From Phaeobacter sp. A36a-5a (lineage in GTDB: Bacteria; Pseudomonadota; Alphaproteobacteria; Rhodobacterales; Rhodobacteraceae), in assembly GCF_037911135.1 (NCBI RefSeq), contig NZ_JBBLYU010000003.1, positions 124,001 to 188,000 on the forward strand: a stretch of DNA of 64,000 nucleotides. Reading direction: 5' to 3'. The notes under the pieces are model-generated. The model was not told the DNA's origin. It did not search any database and was given only the letters and a program-made list of their open reading frames with translations. The position numbers were made by a program, and so were the translations under genes. Numbering within the stretch: the stretch's first letter is position 1; each line of letters opens with the position of its first letter. This document shows positions 1-7,541 of the stretch, piece by piece.

Positions 1-22
1 TTTTAGAACAAGGTGATGAGGT

Positions 23-640
23 TCACTCTTGATACAATATGTTGTGGACAGGCTTAAAGGAACGCCGATGATGTGGGGTCACGCCCAGGTTCACCAGCGC
101 GTCGCGGTGCTGTTTGGACGGGTAGCCTGCGTTTTTCTCCCAGCCATAGCCGGGAAACTGTTGCGCCAAATCCACCATGATCCGGTCACGGGCCAGTTTT
201 GCCACGATGGATGCCGCCGCGATGGAGACTGATTTGCTGTCTCCCTTGATCACGAACTCCGACGTCTGGAGCAGACCCTTGGGGATCAGATTGCCATCGA
301 TCAGCAAATAATCCGGCGCCGGATCCAGGGCTGCAACGGCCCGCTCCATTGCCAGATGCGAGGCGCGCAGAATGTTCAGGGAATCAATCTCTTCGACGCT
401 GGCATGAGCAATCGCAACCTCGGCCTGCGCAAAGATCGACGCTTCGACCGCCTCGCGCCGCTTGGCGCTTAGCTTCTTTGAATCGTTCAGCCCCTCGGGA
501 ATATTGTCGGCGTCCAGGATGACCGCAGCGGCGGTCACCGGTCCGGCGAGCGGGCCACGCCCAACCTCATCCACGCCTGCAATACGTATATGGCCACGCG
601 CACGGGCGGCCGCTTCCAATGTGTAATCGGGATAATCCAT
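23..640 (-). CDS. rnhB: Ribonuclease HII
   Basis: Endonuclease that cuts the RNA strand of RNA/DNA hybrids and removes misincorporated ribonucleotides; cytoplasmic. The 205-residue product has the N-terminal motif AGVDEVGRGPLAGPV (first catalytic Asp and Glu), an LNDSKKLS motif, a LLIDG strand with another acidic residue, and a central KGDSKSVSIAAASIVAK block typical of type 2 RNase H. The frame stays open upstream to 823, but that extension runs through the terminator hairpin of the neighbouring gene and matches nothing in the family, so the ATG at 640 (MDYPDYTLE) is taken as the start. Family assignment is certain; the start is likely. Confidence 0.95.
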   Translation of the reverse strand: MDYPDYTLEAAARARGHIRIAGVDEVGRGPLAGPVTAAAVILDADNIPEGLNDSKKLSAKRREAVEASIFAQAEVAIAHASVEEIDSLNILRASHLAMERAVAALDPAPDYLLIDGNLIPKGLLQTSEFVIKGDSKSVSIAAASIVAKLARDRIMVDLAQQFPGYGWEKNAGYPSKQHRDALVNLGVTPHHRRSFKPVHNILYQE

Positions 641-696
641 CCCTTGCTCTGACCGGGTATTAAGCCGGGTTTCAAGTCCGACCGCAGATACCGCGC

Positions 697-719
697 AAAA
701 AAAGGGGGCCGAAGCCCCC
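697..719 (-). terminator. Rho-independent terminator of the 750-1247 gene
   Basis: On the minus strand a GGGGGC/GCCCCC stem with a 4-nt loop is followed directly by seven T residues. It lies about 30 bases after the stop of the minus-strand secreted protein and just before rnhB, so it separates the two transcripts. Seen directly in the sequence. Confidence 0.85.
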
Positions 720-749
720 AAGTCTGCTCGAACCCAGGTCCCGCCGACC

Positions 750-1247
750 TCAGCGACGGGTAATGCGATAGCCGCGGTCCTTGAGGCAATCCGGGCGATA
801 GCCGACACGATTGCGTTTGCCATTCCAGAAGGTCACCTGGCAGGCGCGCGGCAGGGTGTGCTCAAATCCGTACTGTTTGCGCAGACAGCCCTGCCCCATC
901 AAAGTCCGGCTTTGGCTGTAGCGCGGGAAATAGCGCACGCATTGTGCCGGCAGATCATAGCGCGCCACATGCGGCGGAAGCGGTCTGGGATGATGAGGCC
1001 GATACGGCTTGCCATGTGACGGACGATGCGGACGGGTGACCTGTGGCTGATCATCATCGCGATTGTTCTTCACGATTGCACCGATGATGCCAAGCACGGC
1101 GAGACCCGCCAGCACCTTGGCAACATCCTCATCCGCCCGTGCAGGCGCCGCGGAAAACCCGGTCACCGCGACTGCTGCGGCAACGATCAGCGTGATGAAT
1201 TTGCGATGCGGTTTGGCATTTACATCAATGCGACTGCTGCGAAACAT
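750..1247 (-). CDS. Secreted hypothetical protein, basic, Pro/His-rich
   Basis: I do not recognise the family. The 165-residue product has a basic N-terminus, a hydrophobic segment (about residues 14-33) ending APARA that looks like a cleavable signal peptide, and a second hydrophobic stretch (VLAGLAVLGIIGAIV). A linker rich in Pro, His and Arg follows. The C-terminal part has four Cys (QCVRYF, QGCLRK, RACQVTF, RPDCLKD), consistent with two disulfides in the periplasm. The start at 1247 is preceded by AGGAAGG; an upstream in-frame ATG at 1298 is less likely. It is divergent from the 1415 gene and ends at a clear terminator. Confidence 0.7.
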   Translation of the reverse strand: MFRSSRIDVNAKPHRKFITLIVAAAVAVTGFSAAPARADEDVAKVLAGLAVLGIIGAIVKNNRDDDQPQVTRPHRPSHGKPYRPHHPRPLPPHVARYDLPAQCVRYFPRYSQSRTLMGQGCLRKQYGFEHTLPRACQVTFWNGKRNRVGYRPDCLKDRGYRITRR

Positions 1248-1340
1248 GGGATGTCCTTCCTGAAGTTCTGAAAACATGAGGCCAAATGGCCGATGCAATC
1301 AGCCTGGTTCGGAACCGTGCGGACAGGCAATAACGGCGCC

Positions 1341-1388
1341 TTGTTATCGAATATCACCACCCGCAATCGCCTGTTGTTATTGAATATC
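1341..1388. promoter_or_regulatory. Pair of 15-bp direct repeats, candidate operator
   Basis: TTGTTATCGAATATC at 1341-1355 and TTGTTATTGAATATC at 1374-1388 differ at one position and start 33 bp apart, about three helical turns. They lie in the 167-bp gap between two divergent genes, 27 bp before the 1415 start. Tandem direct repeats are the usual site type for OmpR/ToxR winged-helix proteins, and such a domain is encoded at 1692-2393. The repeats are seen; the regulator link is inference. Confidence 0.5.
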
Positions 1389-1414
1389 CCGCGACAAATG
1401 CGCAGTGTGAGGGT

Positions 1415-1720
1415 ATGAAAAACCTCCTTATCTCCACAGCTCTGATTGCCGGTCTTGCCATTGGTATGCTCAGCGATACGAGCCCGGCCGCAGCGGCCGA
1501 GTGTTACGCCGATTACAAGGCGAAACAGGATGCCCCGCTGCGGCTGCATTACGGCGTGATCCAGCTTGGCGGCGGCTGCAGCAAGCCGGCCGCCAAGGCC
1601 GAAATCTCCGACCGGCTGTTGGCAGCGGGCTGGACCTTGCTCAATGTTCTGTCCATTTTTGGTCCCGACGGGCTGGAACAAAGGAAAACAGATGCCGGAC
1701 CCTATTTTCTCCGTTTCTGA
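1415..1720 (+). CDS. Small secreted hypothetical protein
   Basis: Family not recognised. The product is 101 residues with a clear signal peptide (MKNLLISTALIAGLAIGM, cleavage probably after an Ala-rich AAAAE junction near residue 28). The mature part is about 73 residues with two Cys (AECYADY and GGGCSK), compatible with one disulfide. Its last 29 bases overlap the start of the membrane winged-helix gene in another frame, so the two are almost certainly co-transcribed and translationally coupled. The overlap suggests a functional pair, for example a periplasmic partner of the membrane protein; that is inference. Confidence 0.65.
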   Translation: MKNLLISTALIAGLAIGMLSDTSPAAAAECYADYKAKQDAPLRLHYGVIQLGGGCSKPAAKAEISDRLLAAGWTLLNVLSIFGPDGLEQRKTDAGPYFLRF

Positions 1721-2393
1721 GGTGCGCGCTGCGGGAAGCCGCGTCATCGCATTGGGGATCACTGCCATCGTTGCCTTGCTGGCGATTGCCGGTACCGTGC
1801 TGCTGCTGACGCTTCCCGATGCCAACGCTTTCAACGCAAGGGTCGAGCGGGTCTTTGTGGAAAACGACCTTACCACGCAGGCCGAGATCAAGCTGCTTGA
1901 GATCCTCGCCCAGTCCGGCACGGCCTTTGCCGATACGCTGACCAGCTATCGGATGGTAATTTTTGTGCTGATGGTCTTTGCCACCATGATGATGGTGGCT
2001 GCGCTGGTGGTTCTGGCCATGCTGGTCATGCTGAACCGGCGCATGGTCCAGATCGAACGCGCAGGCATCCAAGTGACTGAACTGCTGATCAGCCGCGAAG
2101 AAAACACCGTCTACCTCAATACCATGGGCTTCAAACTGACCGCCGCAGCGATGGAAACGCTCGCAGTTCTGGCCGAGGCCCGGCTTGATGACGATGTCCT
2201 CTCCGGTGCGGAGATCGAGGCGATGATATCTGGCCGCCCCTCAGTTGACTGCGAAGAGGCCGCAGGAGCGACACGGATAAAGCGGCTGCGCGATACATTG
2301 GGCAATCAGATGGTCAGCGAGCTTCTGGTCAAGAATATCGCCAAGCGCGGCTATGTCCTGTCGATCAGCAAGGATGTGATCCGCATGGTGTGA
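1692..2393 (+). CDS. Membrane-anchored winged-helix (OmpR/ToxR-type) protein
   Basis: The 233-residue product has two long hydrophobic helices, about residues 16-40 (IALGITAIVALLAIAGTVLL) and 84-112 (a Met/Val-rich segment), separated by roughly 45 residues predicted periplasmic. The C-terminal 110 residues resemble an OmpR/PhoB winged-helix DNA-binding domain: an EENTVYLN strand, LTAAAMETLAVLAE helix, IKRLRDTLG recognition-helix region and IAKRGYVLSI wing. ToxR and CadC carry this domain N-terminally, so the order here is reversed. The ATG at 1692 follows AAGGAAAA and overlaps the upstream secreted-protein gene by 29 bp; an in-frame opening from 1566 is a shadow. Direct repeats at 1341-1388 are a plausible target. 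The fold call is by eye. Confidence 0.65.
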   Translation: MPDPIFSVSEVRAAGSRVIALGITAIVALLAIAGTVLLLTLPDANAFNARVERVFVENDLTTQAEIKLLEILAQSGTAFADTLTSYRMVIFVLMVFATMMMVAALVVLAMLVMLNRRMVQIERAGIQVTELLISREENTVYLNTMGFKLTAAAMETLAVLAEARLDDDVLSGAEIEAMISGRPSVDCEEAAGATRIKRLRDTLGNQMVSELLVKNIAKRGYVLSISKDVIRMV

Positions 2394-2460
2394 CCCCCCG
2401 TGCGCAGGGAGGTCACCAATCCCGCCACCGCATACTGACAGGGCCTTCAGCCCTTATCCA

Positions 2461-4146
2461 ATGGATCAATTCCCTGTGCAGCTCTGGCATTTTGCCGGGA
2501 AACCACCACATAGTAGAAAACCAGGCAACATGGATCCCATGTTGTCAGTCCACCCGGGAACAGCCCTCATGAACATGCGCGCCAGCACCGCAAGACCTGC
2601 ATATGGAATTATGGTAGAGGAGCTGCGCGGCCCGGTTACGGCGCGGCTCGGTGGCAGGATCATCGCCCAGAGCACCCGTGCCAAGGTGATGTATGAGACC
2701 CGCCGACCTGCCGCCATCTATTTTCCCCGTGACGATATCCACACCTGCCTGACGCCTGCCAACGGGCACCAGACCTTCTGCCCGTTTAAGGGAACTGCAG
2801 GCTATCAGGATCTGGAACTTGGCGAACAGAGCATCTGCAATGCCGCCTGGTCCTATGACGATGCTCTGCCTGAGGCTTCCGGCATCGCAGGCCATGTCAG
2901 TTTTATGCCGGAAGCGCGCGTTGAGATCGACCTTGGCAGCAATCAGCTTGAGGTCCCGGAATATGGTAATATTTCAGGACCGCTGATCGATTGGCTGCTG
3001 CGCGAAGCTGCATATCTGCCGACACCTGAGGAATTCACCCAAAGCCTGTCGGAGAAACTGGTCGAACATGGCGTTCACCTGTCGCGCCTCTCGGTGATGG
3101 CCTGGTCCCTGCACCCGATGATCGCGGGCAAGAACTTCATCTGGAGCCGCGCCACCGGCAAGGTCACGACCTACGCCCCGAGCTATGAGATCCACGATCA
3201 CCCGGCATTTCAGAACAGCCCCCTGCGCCATGTTTCCAACGGGCTTGGCGGCATCCGGCAGCGGTTGGATCTGGATCAGCCCAGCGATGCCTTTCCGATC
3301 CTCAGCGATCTGAGGGAAGAGGGCGCAACCGATTACGTGGCGATGCCGCTGCCCTTCTCCGATGGGAGGATAAACGTGCTGACGGTTGCCAGCCATCATC
3401 CGAAAGGGTTCTCGACCGAGAACCTGGGGCTGATATTCGAATGTTCTGCGGTTATTGCCCGGTACTATGAAGTGTTCATGCAGCGGGAGAACGCACAGTC
3501 CCTGCTGGAAACCTATGTAGGCAAGCGAACCGGCGCGCGGGTTCTGGGTGGGGAAATCCGGCGTGGTGATGGCGATGACATTGATGCCGCCATTATGTTC
3601 TGCGACCTGCGTGGATCCACTCGGCTTGAGGAGGACCTGGGCCGCAGCGCCTATATCGAGCTACTCAACAGCTTCTTTGAAACGGTATCGACGATCGTGC
3701 ATGAACACGGCGGCGAGGTGCTGAAATTCATCGGCGATGCGGTCCTAGCGGTGTTCCCCGCTGGCGACACACCCGATGAGGCACGCGCGCAGGCCCTGCA
3801 ATCGGCGCGGGCAATTGTTGCCGGACTGGACGCAATGGGCGACGAAGAGGGCAAGCGGCGCTGTGAATCGGCCATCGGTCTCGCCTACGGTCGTGTCACC
3901 TACGGCAACGTCGGATCCCGTGAGCGGTTGGATTTCACCGTCATCGGTCAGGCCGCCAATATCGCCGCACGGCTTGGCGACTATGGCAAATCCTGCGGCC
4001 ATACGATCGTGGTCAGCCGCGACCTGTTGGAAACCCCGGAACAAGCGACGCCGCTTGGCTCGGTATCGCTGCACAATGTCTCCCGCCCGGTTGAGGCCTT
4101 CGCCGTTTCCGTGGCGATGGATGCCGACCAGCTCGCCGCGTCCTAA
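2461..4146 (+). CDS. DUF427-class III adenylate cyclase fusion
   Basis: Predicted cyclic AMP synthase, soluble, 561 residues. Residues about 51-157 match the DUF427 (small beta barrel) family. A roughly 200-residue middle region common in alphaproteobacterial cyclases follows, then a class III catalytic domain at about 375-530. Both metal-binding Asp (D382 in MFCDLRGST, D426 in KFIGDAV), the adenine-selecting pair K422 and D491, and the transition-state residues N500 and R504 are present, so an active ATP-using enzyme is expected. The start is uncertain: ATGs at 2461, 2530 and 2569 are all in frame and none has a strong ribosome-binding site; homology begins after 2569. It converges on the acyltransferase gene and their stop codons overlap. 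Confidence 0.88.
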   Translation: MDQFPVQLWHFAGKPPHSRKPGNMDPMLSVHPGTALMNMRASTARPAYGIMVEELRGPVTARLGGRIIAQSTRAKVMYETRRPAAIYFPRDDIHTCLTPANGHQTFCPFKGTAGYQDLELGEQSICNAAWSYDDALPEASGIAGHVSFMPEARVEIDLGSNQLEVPEYGNISGPLIDWLLREAAYLPTPEEFTQSLSEKLVEHGVHLSRLSVMAWSLHPMIAGKNFIWSRATGKVTTYAPSYEIHDHPAFQNSPLRHVSNGLGGIRQRLDLDQPSDAFPILSDLREEGATDYVAMPLPFSDGRINVLTVASHHPKGFSTENLGLIFECSAVIARYYEVFMQRENAQSLLETYVGKRTGARVLGGEIRRGDGDDIDAAIMFCDLRGSTRLEEDLGRSAYIELLNSFFETVSTIVHEHGGEVLKFIGDAVLAVFPAGDTPDEARAQALQSARAIVAGLDAMGDEEGKRRCESAIGLAYGRVTYGNVGSRERLDFTVIGQAANIAARLGDYGKSCGHTIVVSRDLLETPEQATPLGSVSLHNVSRPVEAFAVSVAMDADQLAAS

Positions 4147-5177
4147 CGGCTGACCAGCAGGCGCTGCGCCTCGTCCCCCATTGTTACAACCAGCGGCTCC
4201 TGCGCCTGCCGCGCCTTGAACGCAGCCTTGCCACCGAGCCTCTGCCAGTTGATCTGCACCAGCGACTGCGCAACAGCGCCGCCCAGCGTTGCCCCCGGTC
4301 CGGTGATGATAAACAGATCCGGCGCGAACTCCTGCGCCGCGACCTGCACCGCGCGAGTGAAATCATAAGGCTCAACGACCTGCGCATTCAGCGTGTAGTC
4401 CCTGAGGCTCGTCAGTGAATATCCGCCAGGCCACCAAACCTGCCCTCGCCCGTCGACCAATGGCTTCTTTGCCGCAGAGAACAGGTCCACCGGCAGTCGC
4501 GACCGGCCTTCAGCAGCGACCGGGGCCTGTAGGTCGGTATGGAACGCGGCATGGTTGGGCAATCGCATGGGGAAGCGATCCTGCACCTGCGGCACAGCCT
4601 GTTCAAACGCATCCAGACCGTCGGCATTGCCCGCCAGCACCAGCATGCCGCCCAGATTGATTGACAGCGACAGGTGATGATCAGGCCTGCTGTCTATGTC
4701 ACGCACCAGCTGAAGCAGCTCTGTCTTGCGCTGCCGATCCAACTGCCAGTCGTCGCTCTGACAGGGGTAAACCAGCTGCCCGCCAATGAGATGCTGCTGC
4801 ATCAGCTGACCCATGGTGTTGACCACCTCAAACCCTGTTTGAGGGCTGAGCGCACCGGCGGCGGCCAGCGCGATGTACCAGCCCATCGAATTGCCCGTGA
4901 CCGCCACGACATCAATGTCTTCGGCGAGTGACTGCGCATCCGCAATCGCGCTGGCATAGATCAGCGGAGAGGCCACATCGCCGCGCGTGTATTTGGACAT
5001 CGCGTATCTCTCAGCACCATCCAGCGCAGTGACACTCTCTTGGCCCGCGGCCTCGCGCATTGCGTCAAATGATCCAATTAGAGCCTGCTTGTCGGCGTGG
5101 TGACGCGCCAGATACCCAAGTTCCGTTTTGTTGTATGTGCCACGTCCGGGACAGATCAGAACAGCGGTGCGGGTCAT
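4143..5177 (-). CDS. FabD-like acyltransferase (ACP S-malonyltransferase family)
   Basis: A 344-residue protein of the malonyl-CoA:ACP transacylase fold. It has an N-terminal LICPGRGTY strand, the nucleophile elbow GNSMGW (Ser97, where FabD has GHSLG) and an LPNHAAFHT motif (His209 or His213) at the position of the catalytic His. FabD proteins are usually about 310 residues, so this is slightly longer. It overlaps the upstream E1 gene by 4 bp (ATGA), so the two form one translationally coupled operon. No acyl carrier protein, ketosynthase or fab gene is adjacent, so housekeeping fatty-acid synthesis is unlikely. Its acyl donor is unknown; a product derived from the E1 enzyme is an attractive inference. 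Confidence 0.75.
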   Translation of the reverse strand: MTRTAVLICPGRGTYNKTELGYLARHHADKQALIGSFDAMREAAGQESVTALDGAERYAMSKYTRGDVASPLIYASAIADAQSLAEDIDVVAVTGNSMGWYIALAAAGALSPQTGFEVVNTMGQLMQQHLIGGQLVYPCQSDDWQLDRQRKTELLQLVRDIDSRPDHHLSLSINLGGMLVLAGNADGLDAFEQAVPQVQDRFPMRLPNHAAFHTDLQAPVAAEGRSRLPVDLFSAAKKPLVDGRGQVWWPGGYSLTSLRDYTLNAQVVEPYDFTRAVQVAAQEFAPDLFIITGPGATLGGAVAQSLVQINWQRLGGKAAFKARQAQEPLVVTMGDEAQRLLVSR

Positions 5178-7363
5178 GTGTCAGCTCCTGTCAGCCGCAG
5201 CGCCGCTGCGACGATACTCTCCTTTGACGGCAATGTTGCAGCATAGGCGGGACCGGTCGGGATAAAGCAATCCTCCGCCACGACACGTGCCATCGGCGCG
5301 CCATCCGTCTCATAGAACAGCGACATCAGCGCCTCCGACTGACTTCCTGTGCTGCGGCATTCGTCGACGATCAGGATGTTGTCGCATCCTGCCGTGGCCG
5401 CAAGCAGCGCTTCCTTTGGCAACGGCGCGAGCCAGCGCAGATCGACGACCCGGGTGGAAACGCCCTTGGCCTTCAGCTCGGACTGGGCCTGTGTCGCCAA
5501 GTAACGGCCATTGCCATAGGTCACGATGGCAAGGTCTTGGCCATCGCCATGCACCCCGACCTCTCCCAACGCAATCCGCTGGTCGGGTGCGGGATAGAGA
5601 CGCATCCAGCCGCCGTCCTTCGGCTCATGCAAATCACGCATCGGATAAAGCGCTATCGGCTCGACAAAGACCACGACGCGCTGCTCCTCCCGCGCCAGAC
5701 GCACGGCCTCGCGCAGCATCATCGCGGCCTCGGACCCGTCCGAGGGACAGGCAATCACGATGCCCGGAATATCGCGCAGGACCGCCAGCGAATTGTCATT
5801 GTGGAAATGGCCACCGAAGCCTTTCTGATAGCCCAGACCGGCAATCCGCAGCACCATCGGATTGCTGAACTGGCCGTTAGAGAAAAACGGCAGGGTCGCG
5901 GCCTCGCCACGGATCTGATCCTCGGCGTTGTGTAGATAGGCCAGGAACTGGATCTCCGGGATCGGGACAAATCCGTTGTGTCCCATGCCGATGGCCAGCC
6001 CAAGGATCGACTGCTCGTCCAGCAAGGTATCAATCACCCGGTCCGGGCCAAACCGCTGTTGCAGCTTCTGGGTGACGCCATAGACGCCCCCCTTCCGGCC
6101 GACATCTTCACCCATAGTGACCAGCTCAGGATGCTCCAGCATCAGGTCGGTCAAGGCCCAGTTGATCAACCGGCTCATCGGCTGGGGGTCTGTCTGAGCA
6201 CGCAGATCGCTGCCCAGAATTTCTGCCCGCACCTCACCGCTTGGCCCGTTCGTCTTGCGACAGACCCGCTTTGGTGGGATCAGGCTGGCACTGACATCCC
6301 CTGCCGTTCTCAGATGCGGACGGGTGACGACCTCTGTGCGGATCCGTTCAACCCGCGCGCAGGTCTCAGTGTAAATCTCCAGTGCCGCTTCCCGTGACAA
6401 AGCTCCGGATTGCGACAGCAACCGCACGGAGTGCAGCAGCGGATCATTGGCCTCATCCGCCTCAACCTCTGCCTTGCTGAGGTAAGTGGTCGGCACGTCT
6501 GCACCTGCATGACCGTAGAGCCGCACGGTGCGCAGATGCAGGAAAGCAGGCTTGCGACAGCGACGAACGTAGTCGGCAGCTGCCCCGGCCACCGCATAGG
6601 TGTCGTGGATATTCAGCCCGTCGGCCTGAAAATAGCGCATACCCGGCCGATACGACATCGACGCTTCGATCCACCCCTTCGGAGTCTTGACCGAAATGCC
6701 AATCCCGTTGTCCTCACAGACAAACAGCAGCGGCAAAGGCGTCGACTGCACAGACGCCCAACAGGCGGTATTGATCGCTCCTTGTGCCGTCGAATGATTG
6801 GCCGAGGCATCGCCGAAGGAACACATCACAAGCCCATCGTCAGGCAGAACCCGGTGCTCTGGATCATGCCGTCGCGCGGCACCGATAGAATAGGCCGCGC
6901 CGACCGCCTTGGGCAGATGGCTGGCAATGGTCGAGGTCTGTGGCGGGATCATCAGCGCCTTGGATCCCAGCACCTTGTGCCGCCCTCCCGATGTCGGATC
7001 CTCGGCAGAACAGGCAAAGGACAGCAGCATATCCCAGGCAATGCTCTGACCCGGCACCTGATCTGCCCGGGCGATCTGAAATGCGGCGTCGCGGTAGTGC
7101 AGGAAGGCCATGTCATCAGCGCGCAAGGCTCGCGCAACCGCCGCCATTCCTTCATGACCGGACGAGCCGATCGTGTAGAAACCCTGCCCAGCCTTTTGCA
7201 TAGCCCGGCTGGTGCGGTCCAGGGCACGGCTCAGGACCTGCGCGCGAAAGATCGCGACCGCATCACTGCTGCAAAGGTCCCCCACAGGCGACGGCCCCGG
7301 GGGCAGGCGACCTGCGACCACTCGATCAAGGAAATTTTGATGTACGATCTCGGCGCGATCCAT
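5174..7363 (-). CDS. Fused alpha-beta 2-oxoacid dehydrogenase E1 component
   Basis: Thiamine-diphosphate-dependent E1 that decarboxylates a 2-oxo acid, 729 residues. Residues 1-370 match the alpha subunit: SSGHEG and YRDAAF motifs, the ThDP/Mg motif GDASANHSTAQGA at 184-196, and ENGIGIS-like CEDNGIGISV. After a roughly 20-residue linker, residues from about 394 match the beta (transketolase-like) subunit, with VTMGEDVGRKGGVYG containing the catalytic Glu, and a C-terminal domain (DLRWLAPLP). The sequence is closest by eye to branched-chain 2-oxoacid dehydrogenases. No E2 or E3 gene is nearby; the only partner is the FabD-like gene overlapping its stop. The substrate is not identifiable. Confidence 0.85.
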   Translation of the reverse strand: MDRAEIVHQNFLDRVVAGRLPPGPSPVGDLCSSDAVAIFRAQVLSRALDRTSRAMQKAGQGFYTIGSSGHEGMAAVARALRADDMAFLHYRDAAFQIARADQVPGQSIAWDMLLSFACSAEDPTSGGRHKVLGSKALMIPPQTSTIASHLPKAVGAAYSIGAARRHDPEHRVLPDDGLVMCSFGDASANHSTAQGAINTACWASVQSTPLPLLFVCEDNGIGISVKTPKGWIEASMSYRPGMRYFQADGLNIHDTYAVAGAAADYVRRCRKPAFLHLRTVRLYGHAGADVPTTYLSKAEVEADEANDPLLHSVRLLSQSGALSREAALEIYTETCARVERIRTEVVTRPHLRTAGDVSASLIPPKRVCRKTNGPSGEVRAEILGSDLRAQTDPQPMSRLINWALTDLMLEHPELVTMGEDVGRKGGVYGVTQKLQQRFGPDRVIDTLLDEQSILGLAIGMGHNGFVPIPEIQFLAYLHNAEDQIRGEAATLPFFSNGQFSNPMVLRIAGLGYQKGFGGHFHNDNSLAVLRDIPGIVIACPSDGSEAAMMLREAVRLAREEQRVVVFVEPIALYPMRDLHEPKDGGWMRLYPAPDQRIALGEVGVHGDGQDLAIVTYGNGRYLATQAQSELKAKGVSTRVVDLRWLAPLPKEALLAATAGCDNILIVDECRSTGSQSEALMSLFYETDGAPMARVVAEDCFIPTGPAYAATLPSKESIVAAALRLTGADT

Positions 7364-7487
7364 GGCCTACCCCTTATTGCTCAGGGGCTTTATCGCCGAT
7401 ATGCGCCAGTCTTACCAATGAGATTACAGCAGGCACCCATGAGCAAAACTCATACTGCTCAGGTCAAAGACCGCCCCGCGGAATGAC

Positions 7488-7514
7488 AAAGGCCGCGCCG
7501 AGGCGCGACCTTTT
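7488..7514 (-). terminator. Rho-independent terminator after the BCCT gene
   Basis: On the minus strand GGTCGCGC pairs with GCGCGGCC (one G-U) around a short loop and is followed by TTT. It lies 28 bases after the stop of the transporter gene. The remaining 120 bases to the E1 start show nothing else. Confidence 0.75.
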
Positions 7515-7541
7515 CTAACAAGCAATCAATGAGGGTCGGGA

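Noticed and set aside
2466..2717. Minus-strand small frame opposite the cyclase start
   Set aside because: No ribosome-binding site or homology; the opposite strand encodes the DUF427 domain.
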